Shown here: positions 44,897 through 55,696 of the stretch, piece by piece | Layout: every line of letters begins with the position of its first letter | Position numbering within the stretch: position 1 is the first letter of the stretch | Origin: Cyclospora cayetanensis | Lineage: Eukaryota > Apicomplexa > Conoidasida > Eucoccidiorida > Eimeriidae | Assembly: GCF_002999335.1 (NCBI RefSeq) | Contig: NW_020312153.1 | Span: 1 to 63,313, forward strand | Length of the DNA stretch: 63,313 nucleotides | Reading direction: 5' to 3' | Notes under the pieces: generated by a model | Databases searched by the model: none | What the model was told of the DNA's origin: nothing | The model's input: the letters and a program-made list of their open reading frames with translations, nothing else | Program-made: the position numbers and the translations under genes

Positions 44897-47800
44897 TCAG
44901 CGGCGTCTCTTCTTCTTGCGACCCCGCTTTAGGGCCCACGTGGGCTTTTTGCTGCCTACAGAGGCCCCCAAACCCTTGGTTAGGCCCTTGCTAGGAGCTC
45001 TCTCTGACGAGGCCTCCTTCGTTCCACTCTCTCCACTGTCTAGGTCGGAGTCTGAAGGACTGCTGATGTCTTCTGCTGCACCATCCTCTTGGAGGCCCTC
45101 TGCACACGCATACAAACACCGCGCAGCAGGCCGAAGATGGGTGCGCCTCGTGCATTTAGACGGGCCTAGTGGACTGCCAGCAAACTGGATAACGACGCCC
45201 TCCATGAACATTCACATGGGCACCCCAGAAAGCGGCACTAGAGAAAGGTTCTACACATCATTTACTCCTTGCGTCTGAAATGGACGCATGCACCTATCGT
45301 GCAGGCGTGCGCGAAACTCGACACAGCCTAAAACCTCTGTGAACGTACAATGAATGGGTGAATGCAACGCATGCATGGAGATGAAGGCGCACCAGTATCA
45401 AACAAAATACATACACTGACACTGCCCGCCGTAGGGCCTGCATATCAGAAGCATGCGCAATCGGTAAGGCTGGGCACTCACTTTCAATGAGTCGATCGTA
45501 TGTCTCCTCTGTAATTCGGCCTCTGCGCAGTTTCTTTGCCATTCGCTCTGAGATAACAGACCAGCAGAATCAGAAACACGTAGCAGCATGCATGTTGCAG
45601 TAGTGGGGGCCAAAAAAGCATATGCGGAAAGCGATAAAACGCCTTATGACCCTTGGAGATTTCCGGGAACCAAAAGAAACGTGGCGCACCCTCAAATGCT
45701 AGCTCGTTCCACTCGTCCAACGCATTTTGCCTGTAATCCAACGCACGAGTGATGACAGAGAATACGTGCATGCATGCGGTTTGTATGCGTGGAGTGAGGG
45801 CCTTTGCACGGAGCACACATAATACCTTGCACCCAACAGGATGCATGCAAAGCGAAGGCACACGAGTTGGGGCGTCCAAGTGTACTTTGAGCCACAAAAA
45901 TTCACGGGGCCTGCTCACATCTCCTGCAACAAAAGGAACTCATCTACACAGGGAGATTCTAACTTGACGGGTTGCTCACCTTTTCGCCTGCCGCTTGTCG
46001 CTTGTAGTTCGCTTTTGCCTTTTCATGCCTGCTTCCAGTTTCTTGACCACCTTTTGTTCTTGAAGTTTCTTTTTTTCTCTGGCGTGTTTCAGTTGCTCTC
46101 GCTTTGCGAAAAGCTGCTCTAGCTGCTGTTGCCTCTCTCGCTCCCTCCTCTCGTCGTGTTTGAAGGGCACCGTCGCGGGGTCTATGTCGCTTTGCACAAA
46201 ATCTTTGAGGCTTTTCCCCACAATCTCGCGCATGCGCGGCAGCCGCAGCAGCCGCATGGACATTCCTAGACGCCCAAGGTTCAGCTGCTGCAGCACAAAG
46301 AGCGCACAGAGCAGAAAGAGGAAGGGAGCACGTGCTGCCTTCATTAAGCCTTCGAGCTTCTCGTCGAGCACATGCGATCAGCCCTAATTGAAGAAGGGGA
46401 GTCGTGTGCGGTGCGCAGCAGATGTTTCAACCAGGCCTCCCCATGTGTACACCACATGGCACTGCCTTTATAAGCAATGCCACAAAGACTGCGTGTCTGC
46501 CACTGAATCAAGTGCGCGTATGGAGGTTCCCCACTCTGATTCTGGTGTAGCAAGAGCAACCCACCGCAAAAGGGAGTAAGAAAGACAGCTGGTGTTCCTT
46601 GTAAGCGCGGATGAACGACACAAACGCGCGAGAGCCCTTCTTGACTAGGGCTTGGTCCTGAGAGGCACGCACCAACGCGCTGCAGCCTAGCTTTGCTTGA
46701 ATGCACATACGCTTGCCGAACTTAATACAGCCCAAGCAAGAAGAAGCGACAATCGCGTCCAATCACTTCTCCCTGAGCCGCAATTGTTGTAGCAAATAAG
46801 AGCACTGCCCCTCTGCGGCCATGCATGCGTCTTGGGGCCTCAGAAGGTACTTTTAAAAGAGTGGATTGCACACGCAATACTTGCATGCATGCAGAGGCCA
46901 TTGCATAAAAGCGCAGTTCAGACACACGCACATGCATTGCATGTGCGCAGGGATATGTACCTCTTGCACAGCTTCCTGCAGTGTCTTGTTCACTTCAGAA
47001 GTTTCGCTCTTGGCCAGGAACGCATTTGGAGTGTCTGCGTCTCCTACTGCGGCGGCTACGCGCTGCATCTGCTGCCCTTCCTCTGTGTTACCAAACGGAG
47101 ACAGGCTGACTCCTCTGTTGACTAGAAAGGCCTCGTACGCATCTTCATGAGGCAGCAGCAGCAGCAGCGCTGCGCCCCGTCGACCCGCACGCGCCGTCCG
47201 GCCGATGCGGTGTACGAACATCTCGGGATTCTGCGACGAAACGCATGCATATCGCAGAACCACGATCGGCAGCTTAAAGACGCACGAGTTGCGCTTTGCC
47301 ACCAATACACGCTCAGATGTTGCATCGCCACTGCAGCAGTATACACTGGCGGGCAGCCTTGGAAGGAGTCGCACCCCCAAAGCCGCGCAAGTGCCAGAGC
47401 ACACCAGCCTTGTGGCGCATGTGCTTGAGGGCGAAGAAGAAGCAGAGCATCGCGGAGATGCCGCCACCAATACAAGCAGCAGCAAGAAACACTTGCCTGA
47501 GGGGCATCCAGCTGAAGAATCCAATAGACATCGGGGAAGTCTAGCCCTCGAGCCGCCACGTCTGTCGCCAGCAGTACTAAAGCCCCCGAGTTGCTGGTCG
47601 TGCTGCAAAATCTAGAGAGCGCTGCAGTCCGTGCTCGCTGCTTCATTCGTCCATGCAATTTCTCTACGAGGCAGCGCGATGCCGTTTTATGGGGGGCCCC
47701 CTTGCCAGGGGGCCCTCCAAGAGCGGCTCTCTCCAGCCATTCTTGCAGCAGCGCGAAATAATACTCCACGCACTGGCAGGTCAGGCAGAAAACTATGCAG

Positions 47801-49619
47801 CGCTTCCCCTGGGGAATCACGAGGTGCCTGCAGCAACAAGAACGGCAGCACACCCATAGCGCTTTTCAAGACAAGCAGTCAGCAGTCAGCTCAACAACTG
47901 TACCGACGCCCGCAAGTACACAGCAGCAGCGCCACCAACCGCAGGTGCCTGCCGACGTGGAGAAGCCGAAAAGACTGTCTGTCGAGGATTCCGCAAGCGT
48001 AGCCAGCTTCCCCCCCGACTCCCCCCGACCGCTATGTACAACACAGACAGCAAGGCAGACGAGGCTCAAGGCAGCAGAAAAGGCGGCAGCAAAACAAGCG
48101 CCACAGCGGGAGCCTCACTGAATGAATTTGAAGAGGAAGGGCAGTTTTTCGGCGTAATCGAGAGTGACTACAGAGTTTCTGAGGGTCGAAGGCACCGCGT
48201 GCTGCACAGGAGCACTAGCAGCATCCCCACTGCCCCCCTTGAGAGTGCCCTCTCCGTTGAGGGGGCCCCCCGGCGCAGCCTCAGGAGGCCCTGCCGTGAC
48301 ATGCACACACACTGGATCTTTCAAAAGGCCCTTGATAAGCTGCTGCTGCATCGCTCCAGAGAGCGTCGCAGAGAAAAAGGCCGTTTGCATGCGCTGCTGC
48401 TCACGACGCTCCGCAGGCAGCAGCAGCTGCTGCCGCACGCTGGCGGCTGCTGCATGCAGCTGCCGCAGCTGTTGAGCGTGCTGCTCATCGAGAAGCCGAT
48501 CTGCCTCATCAACGACCAGCAGCTGCAGCCATCGCCAGTCCCACAACGGCTACGCCACCCCACACAGTCGCGCATCACAGACACAAAAGCGCGCATGCAG
48601 AAGAGTGGAAAGCTAAGCTGCCGCTCCTGAGGCTGCTCGCATGTGCGCTCTTCTGAATAAATTCGCATGCGAAGGCTGCTGCAGAGAGCCCTACAAGCAA
48701 CGGCTGCAGTCGAGGCTGCTCTGCTCACCTGGTGCTGCATCGGCAGCTCGAGCAGGCTCAGCAACCTGCCTGGCGTTGCACACAGCACAGAAAGACCGCG
48801 TTTGCTGCATTTCTTGCCTATTAAGGCTTTATCCCCCTCGAGCGTTCTGGAGCCTCCCGTCAGACGGAGACCTCGCAGCAGGAAGCCGTCGCTGCTGCTA
48901 CCAACAGCGCTGCATTCCTCCGTGCGCTCCCCCCGCAGCACACGTTCTAGGGAAGACAGCAACTGCTGCAGCACTGCATGCGTTTGGCAGCACAATTCTC
49001 GCGTGGGCCCCACGACTAGGGCCCCCACTTTGCACCGGAAGGCCGTCATGTGATCCTCCTTGTCGGCGGCTGCCGCAGCTGCCGCAGCGGCTGCAGCGGC
49101 TGCAGCTGCTGCAGCTGCCTCCTCAGGAGTCTCTGTAAGAGCTTCCAGCGGGGAAGCTTGGGAGCTGCTGCCTTCGGGGTGTCCATGTTGCTGCAGCTGC
49201 TGCAGCAGCCTTGACACGGCGGGGATGAGAAAAGCAAGCGTCTTCCCGCTTCCTGTAGGGGCCTCTACGGCTACGTCCACATAGCGTCGTGAGGCAGCAA
49301 CGAGAGCCTGAGACTGGGGCTGTTTTGGATTCTGTTTTCTGCTCTCAGGCAGCTGGCGAGGCGGCAGCAGCAACGGCAGCGTTGCCTCCTGCACAGGAGT
49401 GCAGTGGGTGAAGTTCAAGAGACGGAGCGCTTCAACTAGAGGCGGAGGCACGCAGCCGATACTCGTGAAGCTGCTGCTCTGCCGCACGGGAAGAGGGCCC
49501 TTGCAGCTGCGAGGCACGCCAGGGGCCCCCTTCCGCGTCTTCTTGGGGAGGGCAGCATCCTTTGGAGGGAGTTTCTCCGCCTCTTCCCCCTTGGGGGAGA
49601 CTGCTCCCGAATGCGCCAT
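44897..49619 (-). CDS. DDX55: DEAD-box RNA helicase, DDX55/Spb4 type
   Basis: Spb4/DDX55 helicases act in the nucleolus in 60S ribosome assembly. Nine exons join in phase: 49619-48729, 48522-48119, 47827-47497, 47230-46961, 46657-46565, 46287-45980, 45730-45690, 45547-45482 and 45099-44897. Helicase motifs appear in order: Q motif (FTHCTPVQ); I (APTGSGKT); Ia (PTRELC); GG (LTGG); Ib (ATPGRL); II (VDEADRLLD); III (FFSAT); IV (CIVFCLTC); V (ATDVAARGLD); VI (HRIGRTARAGR). The C-terminal Spb4 domain is diagnostic: KGSRAFVSFIRAYKEHQLSF, LLRLPRMREI, FVQSDIDPATVPF, then EWNELAFEERMAKKLRRGRI. A Lys/Arg tail ends it. A run of about 17 Ala lies between motifs I and Ia. The third intron starts CAG|GCAAGT, a GC-AG intron. 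ATG 49619 is chosen because homology starts downstream. An in-frame upstream extension exists. Confidence 0.95.
49070..49125. repeat. GCA/GCT trinucleotide run coding poly-Ala
   Basis: GCTGCCGCAGCTGCCGCAGCGGCTGC and similar, within helicase exon 1 between motifs I and Ia. Confidence 0.85.
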
Positions 49620-49881
49620 TGCTGCCACACTCACACCCCCAAACAGAGGGCCAGCGTCTTCGATGCTCCCAGATCTCCCTGCAAGCAATGAGCCTCGAGC
49701 CAAGGAACGACTCTCTAGCCCACCCACTCCCGTGCAAGTGCTCAACCACAATCAAAAACACCCAGAGAAGGCGCTTCTCGAAACGGAAGTCTGGTGGGGC
49801 CCCTCTGCAGGGGCCTGCCGATCAGCACGGGGAGAAGCGGCTCCTCGCCTCCCTACGGTAACAAAATTCCAGCTCGCATCC

Positions 49882-50199
49882 CTACGCCAATATTCTATAT
49901 CGATATTTTTCGCTGAAATACTCCGCAGGATCGCATTTGCGATCTGTTGGGGTCGCTGCATCAGCAAGAAGGCACAAAAAGCCGCTGCTGCGGAGAGGAT
50001 GGCGCGGGGCCCCCTCACAAGGCACGGGGCCCCTAGCCAAGAGCAGCAGCAGCCTTGCAGCAGTCGCTGCACCAACAACAACCCCCCCACTCGAGAGCCT
50101 CTCTTTGAACATGACAAGAAAGCGGCGGGTTCTCTGCAGGGAAAGGCGCACAAGCTCTTCTAGTGCGTCACTTACCGGTAGCCTATCTCGCCCACTCAT
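49882..50199 (-). CDS. short hypothetical ORF upstream of the helicase gene (doubtful)
   Basis: A 105-codon minus-strand frame from an ATG with a hydrophobic stretch (VVVGAATAARLLLLLARG). It lies 262 bp upstream of the helicase start in the same orientation. No family was recognised. An overlapping frame on each strand is also open, because the DNA is GC-rich. It may be 5'UTR sequence. Confidence 0.2.
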   Translation of the reverse strand: MSGRDRLPVSDALEELVRLSLQRTRRFLVMFKERLSSGGVVVGAATAARLLLLLARGPVPCEGAPRHPLRSSGFLCLLADAATPTDRKCDPAEYFSEKYRYRILA

Positions 50200-53100
50200 A
50201 TATAGGGTGCGTGGACAGGCTCTGAGGCGTGATGCTTAAGGGTTCAGATCCTTCCTGTAGCCACCGAAAAATGAGACCTTTAGTGCAGGGCTGAGAACAC
50301 CTCTCGCATGCGTGTTTCTACAAAGGAACAGGAACCAGTGGTCACTAAGATCTCGCTTGCACGATGTGTGTACCTATCCTGAGGCAGTTTTTACGGGGAA
50401 AAAGCCAACCGATCCCGCTTCTCTGCCCCTTCTGCACTGCCACTGTAGTAGTTGTCTCCTCTCCGCTTTTGTACGCACTAGAGCAGTTGCTGTGGACCGT
50501 CGAAGGTTTCGCTGTGTGACCGTCAGCTACTGCCCCTAGAAAAAGCCCCAAAAGAGAACAGCTTCATATACTGCTGCCTGAGAGCGTGTCTCTCTTTCAT
50601 GCTAGCGCTTGACTCATGGAAAGAGGTGATGACGGCCCGTCTGTGTCAGGAGTGCCTAGGATCCGCCTTCTGCAAATAGGCGCCAGCGTGCTGTCTGCCT
50701 TAAACACTTCTCGTGTCTCTGCAAACTCGGCTGCTGTCTCAAGGTGCACTTTCGCGTAGGTATTCTCTCCTGACTCGCTGTGTGCTTCTTGACCCTTGTC
50801 CTGTGAGCCTCTTCTGGCGTGTCGCTTGTTAAGGTTTGCTTTCTGTGCTCGATCATTTGCCGCTTCTCGCGTTCCACAACAACATGGCCATAGTGCAGAC
50901 AGAGCCTCCCTCCACGACCATAGCCTTGCTCTGTTAGTGGTGACGACTAGAGTGGGCTGCGAGATTCGTCCTTTCCAATGGTCGTTGTTGCTGCTGGTCC
51001 GCCGTGTACAGGACCTTGCAGCAGCTCCACGGAAGGCCTGCGTGGAATGAATGGCGAGGGAAAAGCCAGTAGATGTGTGTTCTTAGAGCTGTTTCTTTGA
51101 CTACAACAGGGTTCGTAGTTTTTTTATGGCCATGATATCAAGGAAGGACGTCCTGTGCTTCAAGAGAAAGGCCAACAACTGAGCTACGGCTGACAGCAGC
51201 GCCACGAGGGTTATACCCTGACTTCCAGCCCGGCTCAATTAAGGGGTGCGCACATGGGAATTTGGCTGGAAAAAGGCTAAACTTTCTTTCTGAAGACTAC
51301 ACACCGAGAAAAAAAGTCTGGCCTGAACGATTCCATCGAAAGCAGGCCGATCTGAATGTAGGGGCCTCCCAGTACTGGCGTTCCAGCCCATCAAGTAGAG
51401 ATCAGAGGGCCAGAGGAGCCTTGAAGTCTCCGAAGAATGTGGAGCGGGGTGCCGGAGGGGCAGCAGCAGCAGACAGTGCCCAATACTCTCTGGCTACTGG
51501 GGAGTTGAAGCAAAGTCTCAGTGAAGTTGGGAGTGGCTAGCAGAGGTACGTGCATGTGTCTCCTTTCGCCCGTGGGGGGTGAGCAGAAGATCGAAACGCA
51601 GCCAAATTTATTTTGAGCCTTTGAAGATACGAGGCAAAAAGGCTTTGCCGTTTTCACACAGCTCAAGAGTCAGTGAATCTGAGGGGCTTCCAACCCACCG
51701 GAGGTGGCACTTGTGGTTACAGAATGATTAATGGAACTGTGCTCCAAACTTCGCGCTCACACTTTCTGCAGCAACGCCAACGAGGATTCGACAGGCAGGA
51801 ACTGATTGTTTGGCGCTGTCTCTAAAGTCCTCATGTGGAACTAATATCTCTACACTTTTTGGAAGTTCGATGGAAAAATTTTCTTGTCTCCCACAAGAGC
51901 TCCCGCCTTCCCCCGAGGGCGCCTCTCTGAATTTCCGACAGGAGAGAAGTGTAAAGAAGCAAGTTTCGGCAACCCGCAAGCACTCCTGCTGTGCACTGCT
52001 AGTCTTGAGGAAGCATCTAGCGCAGTCGCACCCAACATTACATCTTCTTGTATCGCTCTAACAGTACTCTGCATTTAACGAGCAGTACAAACGGCATACT
52101 TCTTTACTAATTCTGTGTCGCTGGTAGAAAGCAGTCAAAGATGGCTCGGCCCGCTGCAAGTTGGTTCTGCTGCTCGCACACATCATTTTGCTGGGCAGTC
52201 TCGAGCGTAGTCTCTGCGTCACGACAATGGATGCTGTGCCTGTGCGCTGAGTTGGCATGCGCAAGAGGGCATACAGATCTTTGGTAGCCCTCAGAAGCTG
52301 TGGCAAAGCTCTCCCTAGCACTCCCGTCTACCCACGTGCACCAGCCTAGTGAGGCGCGAATAAGGAAAACTGGGTGAGGCAGATAGTTTTGAAAGGTCCA
52401 CACGAAGCTTAGGGGCTAAAAGTCTCCCCACGAGGATCTTCAAAGAAGGGATCCCCACTTCCCTTGGTGCTTAGAGACAGATGAAGCCTAGAAGAAGAGC
52501 CGAAGGGCAAAACCCCCTTCCAAGGCAATACATACGACAATACAAATACCAAGATGCCACGAAGGTACCAGGAGACAGACATAGAGAATGCATGGGCCTT
52601 TCATGAGCCCCTACTGGATTGGCTTGAGGCTGACGGGCGCGCCTTTGAATACAAAATGACGCTCTTAAAAGACTGCTTCGCCGTTAAAGGAAGGCAACAG
52701 CGAGATCGCACTGCGTGCAACAGTGCTGTTATGGGGCCCCTTAGGAGGAAGAGCAACAGTGCAGCTTGCATACCCCCCTAAAATGCCCAGCCGAGGCAGA
52801 AGAGAGAGTTAGCGAGAATAAGGAAAGAAAGACACCCACACGGAGGCAATCACGAATTTGGCGATCTATGTAGCCTTGTTGCGCAATGAGCCACACACCA
52901 CGCAAGTGGATCGCCAGTCGTGCGTTGCGGGAGGGCTCGCCCCTTCTCTATTTCTCTCAGTGGCGAGCTTCGTGAAGTCCTTTCAGGGAATTCTGAATCA
53001 TAAAAAATAAATAGGCTGCCAAGTCTCCAGCCACACAGCTCCTTGGAGAGCTTCGCCCGCGTAGCAGAGCAGCGGGGTACTCGGGGGCCTACAAGGGGCC

Positions 53101-53484
53101 CCCCGACCCAACCAGCCTCCGCCTCGCCGTTGTAATCGTCGCTAACTGGATATTTGAAGCGCATTGCGTTTCAGGGTGGCCTGTGTGGAGCCAGCACGGC
53201 GAAATATGCATGCGTTTTGAAGGGCTTTTGGCCCCCTTCCCGCACTCCCCGACAAGTGGTGGTTGGCGACACCGCTAAAGAGTTCTTGGCGTGTCTCCCG
53301 ATTACTCTCTGCCTGGGCTCCTGGGCCCCTTCCCAGGAGCCTCTGGTAACGAGCAACGAGGGGCCCCTTTTGAGGGGCGATAGCAGGAACTGCAGCCCAC
53401 CTTAGCCACATCAGCAGCTGCGCCTCACCACCGCAAGACGCCACGAGGTGTACAGACACCCCCCATCCCTGAGTGGCGACGACG
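50200..53484. other. gene-poor stretch between helicase and dynamin genes
   Basis: Short frames only. The more protein-like ones are at 51262-51540 and 52554-52781 (plus; begins MPRRYQETDIENAWAFHEPL). They have no recognisable domain and no supporting splice chain. Both flanking genes point away from this region, so two promoters should lie here. Confidence 0.4.
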
Positions 53485-54419
53485 ATGAGTGTTTTCGCGA
53501 GTCGCTTGAGCAGACGAGGGTCGCCCCCGCAGGGGGTGACCCTTGCCCCTTCCCCCAACAACGGCAGCAGCAGCACAAGCAGCAGCAGCACAAGCGGCAG
53601 CAGCACAAGCAGCAGCAGCACAAGCAGCAGCAGCACATTTGCTGCACCCTCCAGCGGCACTTCCGGCCATCAGCTGGTAGAGCGACTTTCAGACGTTTCC
53701 GTAGAGGCCTTAGACAAGGCTCGCCAGATCTTGGCTTCAATGAGAGGGAGTGCTGAGGGGGGCCCCCCCGACGCCAACGGCTCCTACCTCTTGTGCTTTC
53801 AGCTGCTAAAACTCGCAGGTCTGGAGGCGGAGATTCCCCGCCTTGTTGTCTTTGGCCAGCAGAGCATGGGGAAGACAACGCTTCTAGGTGTGTCGGCAGG
53901 ATGCAGCTGCGCGACGAACGCTGTTTTGCCTCGCAGATGCTGGCATAAGGGGCCTGCCCGTGATTCGCGAAGAACGCGCGCACACGTGTACGTGTTTTTA
54001 TGTCATGTGCATGCCATGTGTGTTGCTGCAGACTACATCATGGGGGGCCCCATAGGATACAGCAGTACAGACACAGGCACACGGCAGCCAGTGGTCATCT
54101 TGCTCCGGCCGAGCGAAACGGGCGCTGTCTCCTGTCGGCTTAAGAATCAATCGATTGCCATCAAGGAGCTGCAGCAGAAGATGAAGGAGATCATGGCTGC
54201 ACAGGGAGAAAATATCAGCAGCGAGGAGCTCGAGGTCGAGATTGCCGTCCCCAACGGTACATTGCGCTAACCGCTTCTAAAGGCCCTAAGAAAAATGCTG
54301 ATTTTCCGCTTTTACGAGGCAATAGGGTGTCTCTTGATCTTTTTTATGCTGCTCTGTATCTCGCACTGTTTCCTTAAGGCCCCTTTACTGCGATCCCCCG
54401 CCAGTGCGCAAGGAGGCTT

Positions 54420-54456
<37 letters not shown>

Positions 54457-55648
54457 ATGTATCGCTCACTCTCTTTCTCTCTCTATCTCTATCTCCCTAT
54501 TTCTCCCCATCTCTATCTCTCTTTCTCTCTTGCCTTCTTTCTATCTCTCTATTTCTCCCCATCTCTATCTCTATTTCTCTCTCGCCTTCTTTCTTTCTCT
54601 CTCTATCTCTCTATTTCTCTCTCGCCTTCTTTCTTTCTCTCAGTCTCTCTCTATCTCTCTATCTCTCTCAGTCTCTCTCTATCTCTCTATTTCTCTCAGT
54701 CTATCTCTATCTCTCTCTCTTCTGTGTGTGGTAGGGCTGCGTATTGTGCATTAGGACCTCATTTTTTGGGGTGTATGTACCTTGCGTTGCGTCAATCTAA
54801 TACAGGTGTGCATGCGGTGTTTGTCGACTTGCCGGGAATCAAAGATGACTCCCAGATGGGCGCGCAACAGACGCGTGCAGTAGTTCGCTCTTATGTGCAA
54901 AACAATCCCAATGACCTCTATATTCTTGTGAAGAAGGCCAGTGACGATCCCGCGAACTGGCCATGGAGCCTCAGAGAGTTCATTCTTTCCCCAGGGCCTA
55001 AAGGCAAGAGAGAGAAAATTCTACATTTGCTGTTTGTGCGGCATGCCCTTTGTTAGACGGACCGCTACTGCCCCTCTGTGTGCCCTACATGCGTCTTGAG
55101 AGTTTCCAGGCCGCTTCGATGTTTGGGTGTGATGCTAGAATACAAGGATCAAACTCCCTCTTCCCAAGGCACTCGCTCGCTGCATGTGTGTGGGGGGGTG
55201 TGATGACGCTTGGAGAGGGGGTGTCCTTCTTTCTCCCTCGCTCTTTCACTCCGCCTGTCTGTCTTACTTTCTCTCTGTCTGTCTGCGTGTGGCTTAGCCC
55301 TGTACTTCCGTTTGCTGTACGTGTAGATCTGTCTGTTCTCTGGTGGTCTGCCTCTGCGTTGCCTTGCCTTGCATGCCTGCGTTGAACGCGTCTTACAGGC
55401 TAGGCAACAAAAGAGGCCTTAAGCTTGTCTTTCTTGAGCTTCTTCACCTGCTGCTGCTGCTGCAGGTCTAGGACTTACTCCCTCGCAGACGGTGGTCGTT
55501 GGTACAAGAGCTCGGGAGTTTCTTCAAAACGAAAAAAACGATGTGAAAACGCAGCAGCAGCTGCTGGACCGTGTCAGGAAGCGGGCTGTCAAGGTACAGT
55601 CACATGGGATGCAGAACAAGCTAGAGAGACAGAGAGAGAAAGACAGAC

Positions 55649-55696
<48 letters not shown>

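Noticed and set aside
50195..50266. tRNA-like 3' half (GGTTCAGATCC followed by TGTAGCCACC)
   Set aside because: The B-box-like element and an acceptor-like 3' end are present, but no matching 5' acceptor strand or A box with correct spacing was found upstream.
51125..51215. Minus-strand A-box-like TAGCTCAGTTG suggesting a tRNA
   Set aside because: No B box (GGTTCGANTCC) at the required distance and no acceptor stem pairing.
54404..54754. Plus-strand Ser/Leu/Ile-rich open frames
   Set aside because: They are translations of the TCTC/TATCTC polypyrimidine tract inside a dynamin intron.
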